Shown piece after piece: positions 1-9,138 of a DNA stretch of 9,172 bases. The notes under the pieces were generated by a model. The model searched no databases. It worked only from the letters and a program-made list of their open reading frames with translations, and was not told the DNA's origin. Each line of letters opens with the position of its first letter. Position 1 is the stretch's first letter. Origin of the DNA: an uncultured Clostridium sp. (GTDB lineage: Bacteria > Bacillota > Clostridia > Oscillospirales > Acutalibacteraceae); NCBI GenBank assembly GCA_900547915.1, contig URIN01000034.1:1-9172 (forward strand), read 5' to 3'. A program made the translations under genes and the position numbers.

Positions 1-24
1 CTCGGAGATGTGTATAAGAGACAG
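1..24 (+). other. Untrimmed Nextera (Tn5) adapter, partial
   Basis: The first 24 bases end in the 19-base Tn5 mosaic end AGATGTGTATAAGAGACAG, preceded by CTCGG, which is the 3' part of the Illumina Nextera read-2 transposase adapter. They are the exact reverse complement of 9139-9162. This is library-construction sequence, not genome. Native sequence begins at about base 25. Confidence 0.97.
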
Positions 25-59
25 ATTTTAAAGATATATCAAAAACCAAGGAGTTCATA

Positions 60-1436
60 ATGGATACATATAACGACATATGGCATGAAGTGCTGGAGTG
101 TGTGCGCCCCTATGTTTCACAAACGGGTTTTTCCGCATGGCTCAGCGGTGAAAAAAACGGTTATCTCAAATTCACTGAATTTGAAAATAACACAGTTTAT
201 CTTCACTGCCAGAATGATATGAAGATAAGAATTATCAAAAGCCAGTATATTGAAAATCTTAAGAAAGCTTTTGAAGAAGTTATGGGTTTTCCCGTTGAGA
301 TTGAACTTGTGCTTGACGAAAAATCCGTAATAGATGTTGACCCGGAGCCTAAAAAAGAAGATGAAAACCGCTACCCCGTTCCGGAGGACAAGCAGGAGCA
401 GTTTACTTTTGAAACTTTTATTGAAGGCCCTTCAAACAAATTTGCTTACAGAGCGGCTATCGCAGTTGCAAAAGATCCGGGCGGACATATCAGGCGCGAC
501 CATTCTTACGGCAACTACAACCCTCTTTTCATTTACGGAAAATCAGGTCTTGGCAAAACACATATTCTGAACGCTATCTGTTATGAAATAAGAAAGAATT
601 TCCCTGATATGAAAATTCTTTACCTGCGCTCAGAAGATTTCGTAAATGAATTTGTTAACGCATTAAGACAGAAAACGGTTGATGATTTTCACCTTAAATT
701 CCGCAACATAGATGTTTTGCTTATAGACGATATTCAGTTTATCGGCGGCAAGGAGAGAATGGAAGAGGAATTTTTCCACACATTTAATTCTCTTATTGAA
801 AACGGCAAACAGATAGTTCTTACTTCTGACCGACCGCCAAAAGAGATACAGAGCCTTACAGAAAGACTTTGCACAAGATTTGAAATGGGTATTCTTGCCG
901 ATATTCAAAGCCCAGAATATGAAACACGCTGTGCTATTATCAAAAACAAAGCTGTTCTTTTGAATTTAAAAATTTCAAACGAAGTTGTTGAATACATTGC
1001 GGAAAAAATAAAAACAAATATCCGTCAGCTTGAGGGCACTGTTAAAAGACTTTCCGCGCTTAATGAGCTCACAAACCGTGAGCCGTCAATTGCTCTTGCG
1101 CAGAAAGTTATCAAAGATGTTATTGATGACGATATTCCTCCGATTCCCGTTACGGTTGAAAGAATTATTGAGGAAGTTTCAAGAATGCAGGGCGTGCCTG
1201 CCGAGGAGATAAAATCAACAAGGCAGAAAGCAAACATCTCTCTAGCGCGCAAAATGTGTATGTATATAATGCGTGAGGTAACTACCCTTACTCTTGAACA
1301 GATAGGTGAAGAGTTCGGCAAAAATTATTCAACGGTAATTTACAGTCTTAAAGAGATTTCAAAGAAAATGGAAGAGGATTCCAAGATTGAAAGAAAGATA
1401 AATGACATTATAAATAACGTGAAAACCAATTCATAA
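60..1436 (+). CDS. dnaA: Chromosomal replication initiator protein DnaA
   Basis: AAA+ ATPase that binds DnaA boxes, oligomerises and melts the origin to start chromosome replication. 458 aa, close to the usual 440-460. Domain I (about 1-86) is the helicase-loading/self-interaction domain; a short charged linker (about 87-112) follows. The AAA+ domain has Walker A GKSGLGKTH (160-168), Walker B LLIDDIQF (220-227), the arginine-finger region ERLCTRFE (Arg273) and the sensor-2 Arg322 in NIRQLEG. Domain IV has SLARKM, with Arg397 equivalent to E. coli Arg399, which contacts the minor groove. The oddity is the recognition motif: residues 419-426 read FGKNYSTV, where E. coli and B. subtilis have FGGRDHTTV, so one residue is lost and Asp-His-Thr become Asn-Tyr-Ser. 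There is also an insertion of about 9 residues at 139-152 before the Walker A strand. The start is supported by AAGGAG at 48-53, six bases upstream. Any promoter lies beyond the window. Confidence 0.98.
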   Translation: MDTYNDIWHEVLECVRPYVSQTGFSAWLSGEKNGYLKFTEFENNTVYLHCQNDMKIRIIKSQYIENLKKAFEEVMGFPVEIELVLDEKSVIDVDPEPKKEDENRYPVPEDKQEQFTFETFIEGPSNKFAYRAAIAVAKDPGGHIRRDHSYGNYNPLFIYGKSGLGKTHILNAICYEIRKNFPDMKILYLRSEDFVNEFVNALRQKTVDDFHLKFRNIDVLLIDDIQFIGGKERMEEEFFHTFNSLIENGKQIVLTSDRPPKEIQSLTERLCTRFEMGILADIQSPEYETRCAIIKNKAVLLNLKISNEVVEYIAEKIKTNIRQLEGTVKRLSALNELTNREPSIALAQKVIKDVIDDDIPPIPVTVERIIEEVSRMQGVPAEEIKSTRQKANISLARKMCMYIMREVTTLTLEQIGEEFGKNYSTVIYSLKEISKKMEEDSKIERKINDIINNVKTNS

Positions 1437-1539
1437 TTTTCAACAAGTTATTATCTTTTTAACAGAAAACTTTTTAACACCCCTGTTGAAAATAATTTTT
1501 TTCAACAACGGCAACATTTTTTCAATAATTGTTTTAACA
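1437..1539. promoter_or_regulatory. Cluster of DnaA-box-like 9-mers, consensus TTTTNAACA
   Basis: Exact TTTTCAACA lies at 1437-1445 (+), 1484-1492 (-) and 1499-1507 (+). TTTTTAACA lies at 1456-1464 and 1471-1479 (+). Near matches are TTTTCAATA at 1519-1527 and GTTTTAACA at 1531-1539. The minus-strand copy at 1484 and the plus copy at 1499 form a 9-bp inverted repeat separated by 6 bases. Compared with TTATCCACA, all full matches share A instead of C at position 6, and T instead of A at position 3. They are probably the DnaA-binding sites of this origin; binding is inferred. Confidence 0.75.
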
Positions 1540-1544
1540 GAAAA
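1457..1544 (+). repeat. 13-bp direct repeat in the origin
   Basis: TTTTAACAGAAAA occurs at 1457-1469 and again, without mismatch, at 1532-1544. Each copy contains the TTTTAACA core of the box family followed by GAAAA, so the repeat extends beyond the 9-base box. It may reflect an extended DnaA site or duplication of origin DNA. Confidence 0.7.
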
Positions 1545-1583
1545 AATCTGCCTTAAACGGCGTTAGAAAAGGAAATTTAAGAC

Positions 1584-1601
1584 TTTTAAACATTTTAAAC
1601 A
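1584..1601 (+). promoter_or_regulatory. Tandem DnaA-box-like pair next to the trios
   Basis: Two directly abutting copies of TTTTAAACA (1584-1592 and 1593-1601) fit the TTTTNAACA family. They stand immediately 5' of the C-run and CTA repeats. In B. subtilis, DnaA boxes next to the trios load the DnaA filament onto single-stranded DNA, and this pair is in the matching position. The role is inferred from position. Confidence 0.6.
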
Positions 1602-1624
1602 TACCCTAATACTACTACTATAAT
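1596..1624 (+). promoter_or_regulatory. Candidate sigma-A-type promoter for dnaN
   Basis: A perfect -10 hexamer TATAAT lies at 1619-1624. Seventeen bases upstream, TAAACA (1596-1601) matches four of six bases of TTGACA. Transcription would begin near 1631, giving a leader of about 170 bases before dnaN. The -35 lies in the second tandem box and the -10 in the last CTA trio, so bound DnaA would be expected to block it. AT-rich DNA gives chance -10 matches, hence modest confidence. Confidence 0.4.
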
Positions 1625-1626
1625 TA
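1606..1626 (+). promoter_or_regulatory. DnaA-trio-like element and start of the unwinding region
   Basis: CTA triplets lie at 1612-1614, 1615-1617 and 1618-1620, with one more in the same phase at 1606-1608 and a TTA at 1624-1626. On the complementary strand CTA reads 3'-GAT-5', the consensus DnaA-trio. CCC at 1604-1606 gives the short GC-rich step between boxes and trios, and AT-rich DNA follows to about 1660. This is the best candidate for the site of initial strand opening. Confidence 0.65.
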
Positions 1627-1659
1627 ACTTAATCTCAATCAGAATAATTTTGTTTTTTT

Positions 1660-1704
1660 CGAAACCCCACTTTTAGAGGAATTTGTTTCGGGAGAAAAAA
1701 TTCC
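1660..1704 (+). repeat. Two overlapping inverted repeats in the dnaN leader
   Basis: CGAAAC at 1660-1665 pairs with GTTTCG at 1685-1690. GGAATTT at 1678-1684 pairs with AAATTCC at 1698-1704. The two stems interlock, so an RNA could form one or the other, or a pseudoknot, but the stems are short (6 and 7 bp) and the loops long (19 and 13 bases). No T-run follows, so this is not an ordinary terminator. The rest of 1705-1786 shows no clear gene or site. Confidence 0.35.
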
Positions 1705-1798
1705 AATCTGATAAAATGAGAAAAAAGCACCCGTTGAGAGGGTCTTAATAATACAAAACATTATTTATAAAAGAGACGAAAAGAAACGGAGGATTAAT

Positions 1799-2914
1799 AT
1801 GAAATTTTCCTGCAATACAAAAAATCTGAATGATGCCTGCAACAATGTTATGAGGGCGGTCAGCACAAAAGTTACTATCCCAACAATAGAAGGTATACTT
1901 GTTGAGTGCGGATCAGATACCCTTAGCCTGACAGGATATGATTTTGAATTTGGTATCAATACTATAATGCAGGCAACGGTAAGCGAACCGGGCGCAATAG
2001 TTATCAATGCCAAAGTTCTTTCTGACATTATTAGAAAAGCTTCAAGCGAAACCGTAACTTTCGAAACAAGCGGAACCTCTGTTTCAATCATTGCAGGTGC
2101 GGCGCAGTACAATATTATGGGTATAAGCGCAGATGAATATCCCGAACTGCCGAGCGTTTCCGGCGGTGTGCCGCTGTTTATCAATCAGCACGTGCTTCAG
2201 CAGATGGTAATGCAGACTTTGTTTGCAGTTGCGGAAAATGAAAATTCAAAACAGGTGCATACCGGACTTAAATTTGAAATGAGTCTCAATCAGCTGCGCC
2301 TTGTCGGTGTTGACGGATACAGACTTGCAATAAGAACCGAAACTATAAAGTATGACGGTGAAGATATCAGCTTTATCGTTCCTAAAAAGACAATAAGAGA
2401 ACTTATTAAAATTATTGGTTCTGATACCGATAAAGATATTCAGATAAGCGTTGGCAAACGCCACATTATTTTTGAAGTTGAGAATTACAGCATCATCAGC
2501 CGGCTTCTTGAAGGTGATTTTCTTGATTATGAGGCTGCGCTGCCCAAAACTTCAACAACAACAGTTCTTATTAATACGAATGACGCTATTGACTGCATTG
2601 AAAGAACTATCCCCGTAATTGAAAATAATGCCAAAAACCCGATAAGATGTCTCTTTGACAACGATGAAATGCGTGTTTCAACAGTTTCATCACTCGGCAG
2701 AGTTGTTGACTATACACACGCAAACATCAGCGGCGCAAGGGTTGAGATAGGATTTAACTCTAAATATCTGCTTGACGCACTCAGCGCGGCGGATACAGAC
2801 CAGGTAAAAATTGAACTCGGCGGCCCTGTAAGCCCCGTTAAGGTTTTGCCTGTAAGTGATGAGCATTTTCTTTTCCTTGTTTTGCCTATGAGACTTAAAA
2901 CAAGCGAAAACTAA
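1799..2914 (+). CDS. dnaN: DNA polymerase III beta subunit (sliding clamp)
   Basis: Forms the ring-shaped homodimer that tethers the replicative polymerase to DNA and docks other replication and repair proteins. At 371 aa it has the normal length, enough for the three similar clamp domains (about 1-120, 125-245 and 250-371). The N-terminus MKFSCNTKNLNDAC and the stretch TIEGILVEC are typical of clostridial clamps. The C-terminus LVLPMRL, with Pro363, Met364 and Arg365, is the conserved end that lines the pocket binding partner peptides. A strong ribosome site, CGGAGGA (1787-1793), stands five bases before the ATG. It follows the predicted origin and may be driven by a promoter inside it. A DnaA-box-like 9-mer lies eight bases after its stop. 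No defect is visible. Confidence 0.98.
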   Translation: MKFSCNTKNLNDACNNVMRAVSTKVTIPTIEGILVECGSDTLSLTGYDFEFGINTIMQATVSEPGAIVINAKVLSDIIRKASSETVTFETSGTSVSIIAGAAQYNIMGISADEYPELPSVSGGVPLFINQHVLQQMVMQTLFAVAENENSKQVHTGLKFEMSLNQLRLVGVDGYRLAIRTETIKYDGEDISFIVPKKTIRELIKIIGSDTDKDIQISVGKRHIIFEVENYSIISRLLEGDFLDYEAALPKTSTTTVLINTNDAIDCIERTIPVIENNAKNPIRCLFDNDEMRVSTVSSLGRVVDYTHANISGARVEIGFNSKYLLDALSAADTDQVKIELGGPVSPVKVLPVSDEHFLFLVLPMRLKTSEN

Positions 2915-2921
2915 TTAAAAA

Positions 2922-2930
2922 TTTTCAACA
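2922..2930 (+). promoter_or_regulatory. Isolated DnaA-box-like site between dnaN and yaaA
   Basis: An exact TTTTCAACA, identical to three copies in the dnaA-dnaN gap, sits in the 31-base gap after dnaN. B. subtilis-type origins can have boxes outside the main cluster, so this could be an accessory or regulatory site. It could also be chance in AT-rich DNA. Confidence 0.45.
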
Positions 2931-2945
2931 TAAAAGCAGAAGAAT

Positions 2946-3197
2946 ATGAAAAAGTTAAACGCAAAGATTGCCGTAAGGCAAAAAGAAAAAATTCAGATAT
3001 CAACACCGTTTATAAAACTTGACAGTCTGCTCAAATTTGCAGGCGCTGCCGAAACAGGTGCCGCCGCAAAACAGATTGTTCAGGACGGACGTGTAAAAGT
3101 AAACGGAGAAGTTTGCACGGCAAGAGGAAAAAAGATAAAAAACGGTGATGTTGTGTCTTTTTTGAAAACGGATTACGAGATAATCAATGAAGATTAA
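2946..3197 (+). CDS. yaaA: S4-domain RNA-binding protein YaaA
   Basis: Small protein of the YaaA/YlmH-like S4 family found between dnaN and recF in many Firmicutes. Its exact role is not settled; the S4 fold binds structured RNA, and a link to ribosomes is often proposed. 83 aa. The S4 domain covers about 22-75: [17 protein letters not shown], then the hallmark stretch [10 protein letters not shown] (47-56) and [12 protein letters not shown] (61-72). Compared with B. subtilis YaaA (71 aa), it has roughly 12 extra, lysine-rich residues at the N-terminus. The ribosome site is weak (AGAAG at 2938-2942), but no ATG, GTG or TTG lies between this start and the S4 domain. Its last 11 bases overlap the start of recF, which suggests translational coupling. 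Confidence 0.9.
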   Translation: MKKLNAKIAVRQKEKIQISTPFIKLDSLLKFAGAAETGAAAKQIVQDGRVKVNGEVCTARGKKIKNGDVVSFLKTDYEIINED

Positions 3198-4281
3198 CAG
3201 ATTAGAAGCCGAAAATTTCAGAAATCTGAAAAATATTGCCGTTGATTTTGAAGACGTAAACATTATCTACGGCAAAAACGCCCAAGGAAAAACAAATCTG
3301 ATAGAGGCAATTTATCTTTTCACGGGCGCGCGTTCTTTCAGAGGCGCAAGAGACAGTGAAATGATAGCTTTCGGAAGCAACAGCGCAAGGCTTAAAATTG
3401 AATTTGAGGGCAGCGGCAGAAAACAAACGGCGGAAATAATAACTGACGGCAAAAGAAAAGTAAAACTGAACGGCGTTGATAAAAAATCAACTTTCTCGCT
3501 TTCCGAAGAAATAAAAGCAGTTGTGTTTTCACCGTCCCACCTTATGCTTGTTAAAGGTGGGCCTGCAGAAAGAAGAAAATTTGCCGATGATGCCCTTTGC
3601 CAGATAAAAAGCAACTATTCCTCAGTACTTAAATCTTATAACCGTGCGCTTCAGCAGAGAAATATTGTTTTAAAAGATATTTCAATAAGTGCCGATTTGA
3701 GAAGTATGCTCTATGTGTGGGATGCGTCTCTTGCAAAAGAGGGAGCAAAAATTATATATCAAAGGCAGAAATATCTTGAAGCGCTTACACCGTTTGTAAG
3801 GGATATTTTCAGCGGAATTTCAAACGGCAGTGAAGATATAAAGATAAGACTAGCGGGCGATTTTGAATATGAGGGTCTTGAACAGGCTGAAATAGAGAAA
3901 AAACTTTTCAGAACACTTAGTGATAATCAAAATGCAGACATTCTTAACAAAATCACAAAAAGAGGCCCGCACCGTGATGATATTGAGATATTGATAAACG
4001 GCAAATCGGCAAGGCTTTACGGCAGTCAGGGTCAGCAGAGAAGCTGTGTGCTGGCGCTAAAACTTGCGGAGGCGAGCCTGCTTTATGAAAAAACGGGCAT
4101 AAAACCCGCCGCCCTGCTTGATGATGTTATGAGCGAGCTGGACGAAAGAAGGCAGGACTATATTTTAAATCACCTTAAAGACTGGCAGGTGTTTATTACC
4201 TGCTGTGACGCGCAGAATATTCTGCGTCTGAAACAGGGAAAAACGATAAAAATGGAAAACGGCGCAATTTCGGAGGGCTGA
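3187..4281 (+). CDS. recF: DNA replication and repair protein RecF
   Basis: SMC/ABC-type ATPase that acts with RecO and RecR to load RecA at single-strand gaps and helps restart stalled forks. 364 aa, the normal length. The N-terminus [11 protein letters not shown] is the family opening. Walker [10 protein letters not shown] is at 29-37. The ABC-like signature YGSQGQQRS is at 278-286, and Walker B LLDD at 310-313 is followed by the D-loop SELD at 316-319, so all ATP-site elements are intact. The start overlaps the yaaA end by 11 bases and has no strong ribosome site of its own (GAGAT lies near 3178), consistent with coupled translation. Its stop is one base before the remB start, and the remB ribosome site lies inside its last codons. 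Confidence 0.98.
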   Translation: MKINRLEAENFRNLKNIAVDFEDVNIIYGKNAQGKTNLIEAIYLFTGARSFRGARDSEMIAFGSNSARLKIEFEGSGRKQTAEIITDGKRKVKLNGVDKKSTFSLSEEIKAVVFSPSHLMLVKGGPAERRKFADDALCQIKSNYSSVLKSYNRALQQRNIVLKDISISADLRSMLYVWDASLAKEGAKIIYQRQKYLEALTPFVRDIFSGISNGSEDIKIRLAGDFEYEGLEQAEIEKKLFRTLSDNQNADILNKITKRGPHRDDIEILINGKSARLYGSQGQQRSCVLALKLAEASLLYEKTGIKPAALLDDVMSELDERRQDYILNHLKDWQVFITCCDAQNILRLKQGKTIKMENGAISEG

Positions 4282-4282
4282 T

Positions 4283-6495
<2,213 letters not shown>

Positions 6496-6549
6496 AGGCT
6501 GAAACATAAATAAGGCTATTGATTATTACTTTGTTTTGGAGAGGTTTAA

Positions 6550-9051
6550 ATGGCAGACGATTTAGTGCGTTATGACAACCAAAAAATTATTGATGTTGAA
6601 ATAAATAAAGAGGTGCGCAAGGCGTTTCTTGATTATTCAATGAGCGTTATCGTGCAGAGAGCACTGCCCGATGTAAGGGACGGACTTAAACCCGTTCACA
6701 GGCGTATTCTTTACACAATGTTTGAAAACAATCTGTATCCGGACAAGCCTTACAGAAAGTGCGCGGACACCGTCGGCGCCGTGTTGGGACGTTATCATCC
6801 CCACGGTGACGCGTCTGTTTATGACGCAATGGTAAGACTTGCTCAGAATTTCTCAATGAGATATATGCTTGTTGACGGTCACGGTAACTTCGGTACGGTT
6901 GACGGCGACCCCGCCGCTGCATACAGATATACTGAATCACGCATGAGCAAGATAAGTATGCGTATGCTTCAGGATATAGATAAGGATACGGTTGATTTTG
7001 ACCCTAACTATGACGACCGTTTAAAAGAGCCGTCCGTATTACCCACAAGATTTCCAAATCTTCTTGTTAACGGCTCATCGGGTATCGCCGTAGGTATGGC
7101 TACAAATATTCCGCCGCACAACATGAAAGAAGTTGTTGACGGAGTAAATTATCTTATTGACCACCCTGACTGTGATACTCCCGAACTCATGCAGTTTATA
7201 AAAGGCCCCGATTTCCCGACTGCGGGTATAATTATGGGCACAAAAGGTATCAAGGAAGCATATTCAACGGGCAAGGGCAAAATTTATCTGCGCGCCCGCG
7301 CCGAAATAGTTGAAGATAAGAGCGACCATTATAAAATCATAATTACCGAACTGCCTTATCAGGTTCGCAAGGCAGAGCTTATTGCCAAGATTGCGGAACT
7401 TGTTAAGGACAAGCGTCTTGAAGGCATTTCAGGTATCAAGGATTTTACAAACAGAAAGGGTATGCACGTTGAAATAACTCTTAAGAGGGACGCAAATGCC
7501 CAGGTAGTGCTCAATAATCTTTATAAAATGACGCAGATGCAGGTAACTTTCGGCGTTATCATGCTTGCGCTTGTTGACGGCGTGCCGAGGATACTTACAC
7601 TTAAGCAGATACTTCAGAACTACATAAAGTTCAGAGAAGAAGTTATCACAAGGCGTGTAAGATATGACCTCAAAAAAGCAGAGGCAAGAGCACACATTTT
7701 AGAGGGTCTTAAAAAAGCAATTGATATTGTTGACGATATTATTGCAACAATAAGATCATGCAAAGGCGGCAAGACAGAGGCAAAACTTGCCATTATGGAG
7801 AAGTTTGATTTTGACGATCCTCAGGCAACCGCTATCGTAAACTTCCAGCTTGGTCAGCTGGCAGGTCTTGAGATTGAGAAAATAGTTAACGAGTTAGAAG
7901 AACTTGATAAAAAGATTGCTGATTTCCGTGATATTCTTGAGCACGAGGAAAGAGTTTTTGCAATCATTAAGGAAGAATCACAGGAAATAGTAGATAAATT
8001 CGGTGATGACAGAAAAACAGAGATAAGCGCTGTTATCGGTTCTGTTGATGATGAGGATCTTATCCCTGTTGAAGACTGCATTCTCACCCTTACAAATATG
8101 GGCTATATGAAGAGAATGACGGTTGATACCTATAAAGCGCAGAACAGAGGCGGCAGAGGCATAATGGGAATGAGCCGCCGTGAAGAAGACGTGGCAAAAA
8201 CAATGTTCACCTGCTCTTCGCATGATGTTGTGTTCCTGTTTACAAATACGGGAAAGGTTTTCCGGAAAAAGGCTTACGAAATACCCGCATCTTCAAGAAC
8301 TGGCAAAGGTATGAACGTTGTGAACCTGCTGCCGCTTGAAAAAGGCGAAACTGTTTCCGCAATGGTTAAAATACCCCAGGATGAGAACCGCCGTTATCTT
8401 TGCATGGTTACCAAAAAGGGTGTAATCAAAAGAACGGATATTGATGAATACCGCCATATCCGCCAGAGCGGTATAATTGCCGTAAATCTTGATGAGGGTG
8501 ACGAGCTTGCCTATGTTGAGATTACAGACGGCATCAGAAAACTTGTTGTTGCCACACATAACGGTATGAGCATTTGCTTTAACGAATCAGATGCCCGCCT
8601 TATCGGCAGAACCGCAAGAGGTGTGCGCGCAATAATGCTTGAAGATGATGATTACGTAGTCGGATTTGCGGCTTCACTTGACGGATATGAATTGCTTACC
8701 GTTTCCGAAACAGGTTTCGGCAGAAAGAGCTCATTTGATGATTACCGTGTTCAGTCAAGAGGCGGTAAAGGTCTTATCAACTACCGCACGGCTCAGTACG
8801 GCAAGGTTGCAATGATTGCTCCTGTAAAAGAGGACGATGACGTTATTATGATAACGAGTGACGGAATTGTTATCCGCACACATGCTGATCAGATTTCCAC
8901 TTTCCAGAGACCCAGCAAGGGCGTTAAAGTAATGCGTGTGAACGAGGGCGAAAAGGTTGCCACTATTTCAATTGTTGATAGAATTGAAGAGGAAAATTCC
9001 GAAACACAGGAAGCACCTGAAGTTCAGAACGAAACAGATAACGTCCAGTAA
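6550..9051 (+). CDS. gyrA: DNA gyrase subunit A
   Basis: DNA breakage-reunion subunit of gyrase. 833 aa, a normal length. The winged-helix region includes [13 protein letters not shown] (80-92) and the catalytic Tyr127 in RYTE. Tower and coiled-coil segments follow, with Glu/Lys-rich helices at about 365-490. The C-terminal DNA-wrapping beta-propeller starts near 510 and has the GyrA box in variant form, QNRGGRG (531-537, usually QRRGGRG), and a second box-like QSRGGKG (735-741). The tail is acidic and ends in DNVQ. The box favours GyrA over ParC. Ala88 occupies the E. coli Ser83 quinolone-anchor position, while the acidic Asp92 (E. coli Asp87) is kept. Residues 298-306 read DFTNRKGMH instead of the common DESDRxGMR. 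GGAGAGG (6538-6544) lies five bases before the ATG. The 54-base gap after gyrB shows no clear promoter, so the two are probably cotranscribed. Confidence 0.98.
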   Translation: MADDLVRYDNQKIIDVEINKEVRKAFLDYSMSVIVQRALPDVRDGLKPVHRRILYTMFENNLYPDKPYRKCADTVGAVLGRYHPHGDASVYDAMVRLAQNFSMRYMLVDGHGNFGTVDGDPAAAYRYTESRMSKISMRMLQDIDKDTVDFDPNYDDRLKEPSVLPTRFPNLLVNGSSGIAVGMATNIPPHNMKEVVDGVNYLIDHPDCDTPELMQFIKGPDFPTAGIIMGTKGIKEAYSTGKGKIYLRARAEIVEDKSDHYKIIITELPYQVRKAELIAKIAELVKDKRLEGISGIKDFTNRKGMHVEITLKRDANAQVVLNNLYKMTQMQVTFGVIMLALVDGVPRILTLKQILQNYIKFREEVITRRVRYDLKKAEARAHILEGLKKAIDIVDDIIATIRSCKGGKTEAKLAIMEKFDFDDPQATAIVNFQLGQLAGLEIEKIVNELEELDKKIADFRDILEHEERVFAIIKEESQEIVDKFGDDRKTEISAVIGSVDDEDLIPVEDCILTLTNMGYMKRMTVDTYKAQNRGGRGIMGMSRREEDVAKTMFTCSSHDVVFLFTNTGKVFRKKAYEIPASSRTGKGMNVVNLLPLEKGETVSAMVKIPQDENRRYLCMVTKKGVIKRTDIDEYRHIRQSGIIAVNLDEGDELAYVEITDGIRKLVVATHNGMSICFNESDARLIGRTARGVRAIMLEDDDYVVGFAASLDGYELLTVSETGFGRKSSFDDYRVQSRGGKGLINYRTAQYGKVAMIAPVKEDDDVIMITSDGIVIRTHADQISTFQRPSKGVKVMRVNEGEKVATISIVDRIEEENSETQEAPEVQNETDNVQ

Positions 9052-9076
9052 TAATATCAAAATAAAATATTAAGCA

Positions 9077-9110
9077 AAGGCGCTGCCATTCGGCGGCGTC
9101 TTTTTCTTTA
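9077..9110 (+). terminator. Intrinsic terminator after gyrA
   Basis: AAGGCGCTGCC (9077-9087) pairs over 11 positions, two of them G-U, with GGCGGCGTCTT (9092-9102) around the loop ATTC. The stem runs into a T-rich tract (9101-9109). It begins 26 bases after the gyrA stop and should end the transcription unit. The remaining native bases to 9138 show no feature. Confidence 0.92.
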
Positions 9111-9138
9111 TAAACATGGGCAATTGATTATTCTAATC

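Larger units (their letters stand above)
1437..1660. other. Predicted chromosomal replication origin (oriC)
   Basis: The AT-rich gap between dnaA and dnaN is the usual place for a Firmicutes origin. It contains at least seven 9-mers fitting TTTTNAACA on either strand, plus two near matches, followed by a tandem box pair, CCC, three CTA trinucleotides and a long AT-rich stretch. That order (boxes, GC-rich bases, trios, AT-rich DNA) is the unwinding architecture described for B. subtilis. The canonical box TTATCCACA is not present here or, by eye, anywhere in the window. Origin function is inferred from position and layout. Confidence 0.85.

Noticed and set aside
1728..1746. ACCC/GGGT hairpin in the dnaN leader as an attenuator
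   Set aside because: Only four paired bases and no following T-run; too weak to call.
1765..2184. 139-aa open frame on the minus strand over the dnaN start
   Set aside because: It is antisense to dnaN, shows no family motif, and its composition is what the opposite strand of dnaN would give.
9123..9132. ATTGATTATT repeated from the gyrB-gyrA gap (6518-6527)
   Set aside because: A single 10-base AT-rich match with no related context is expected by chance.
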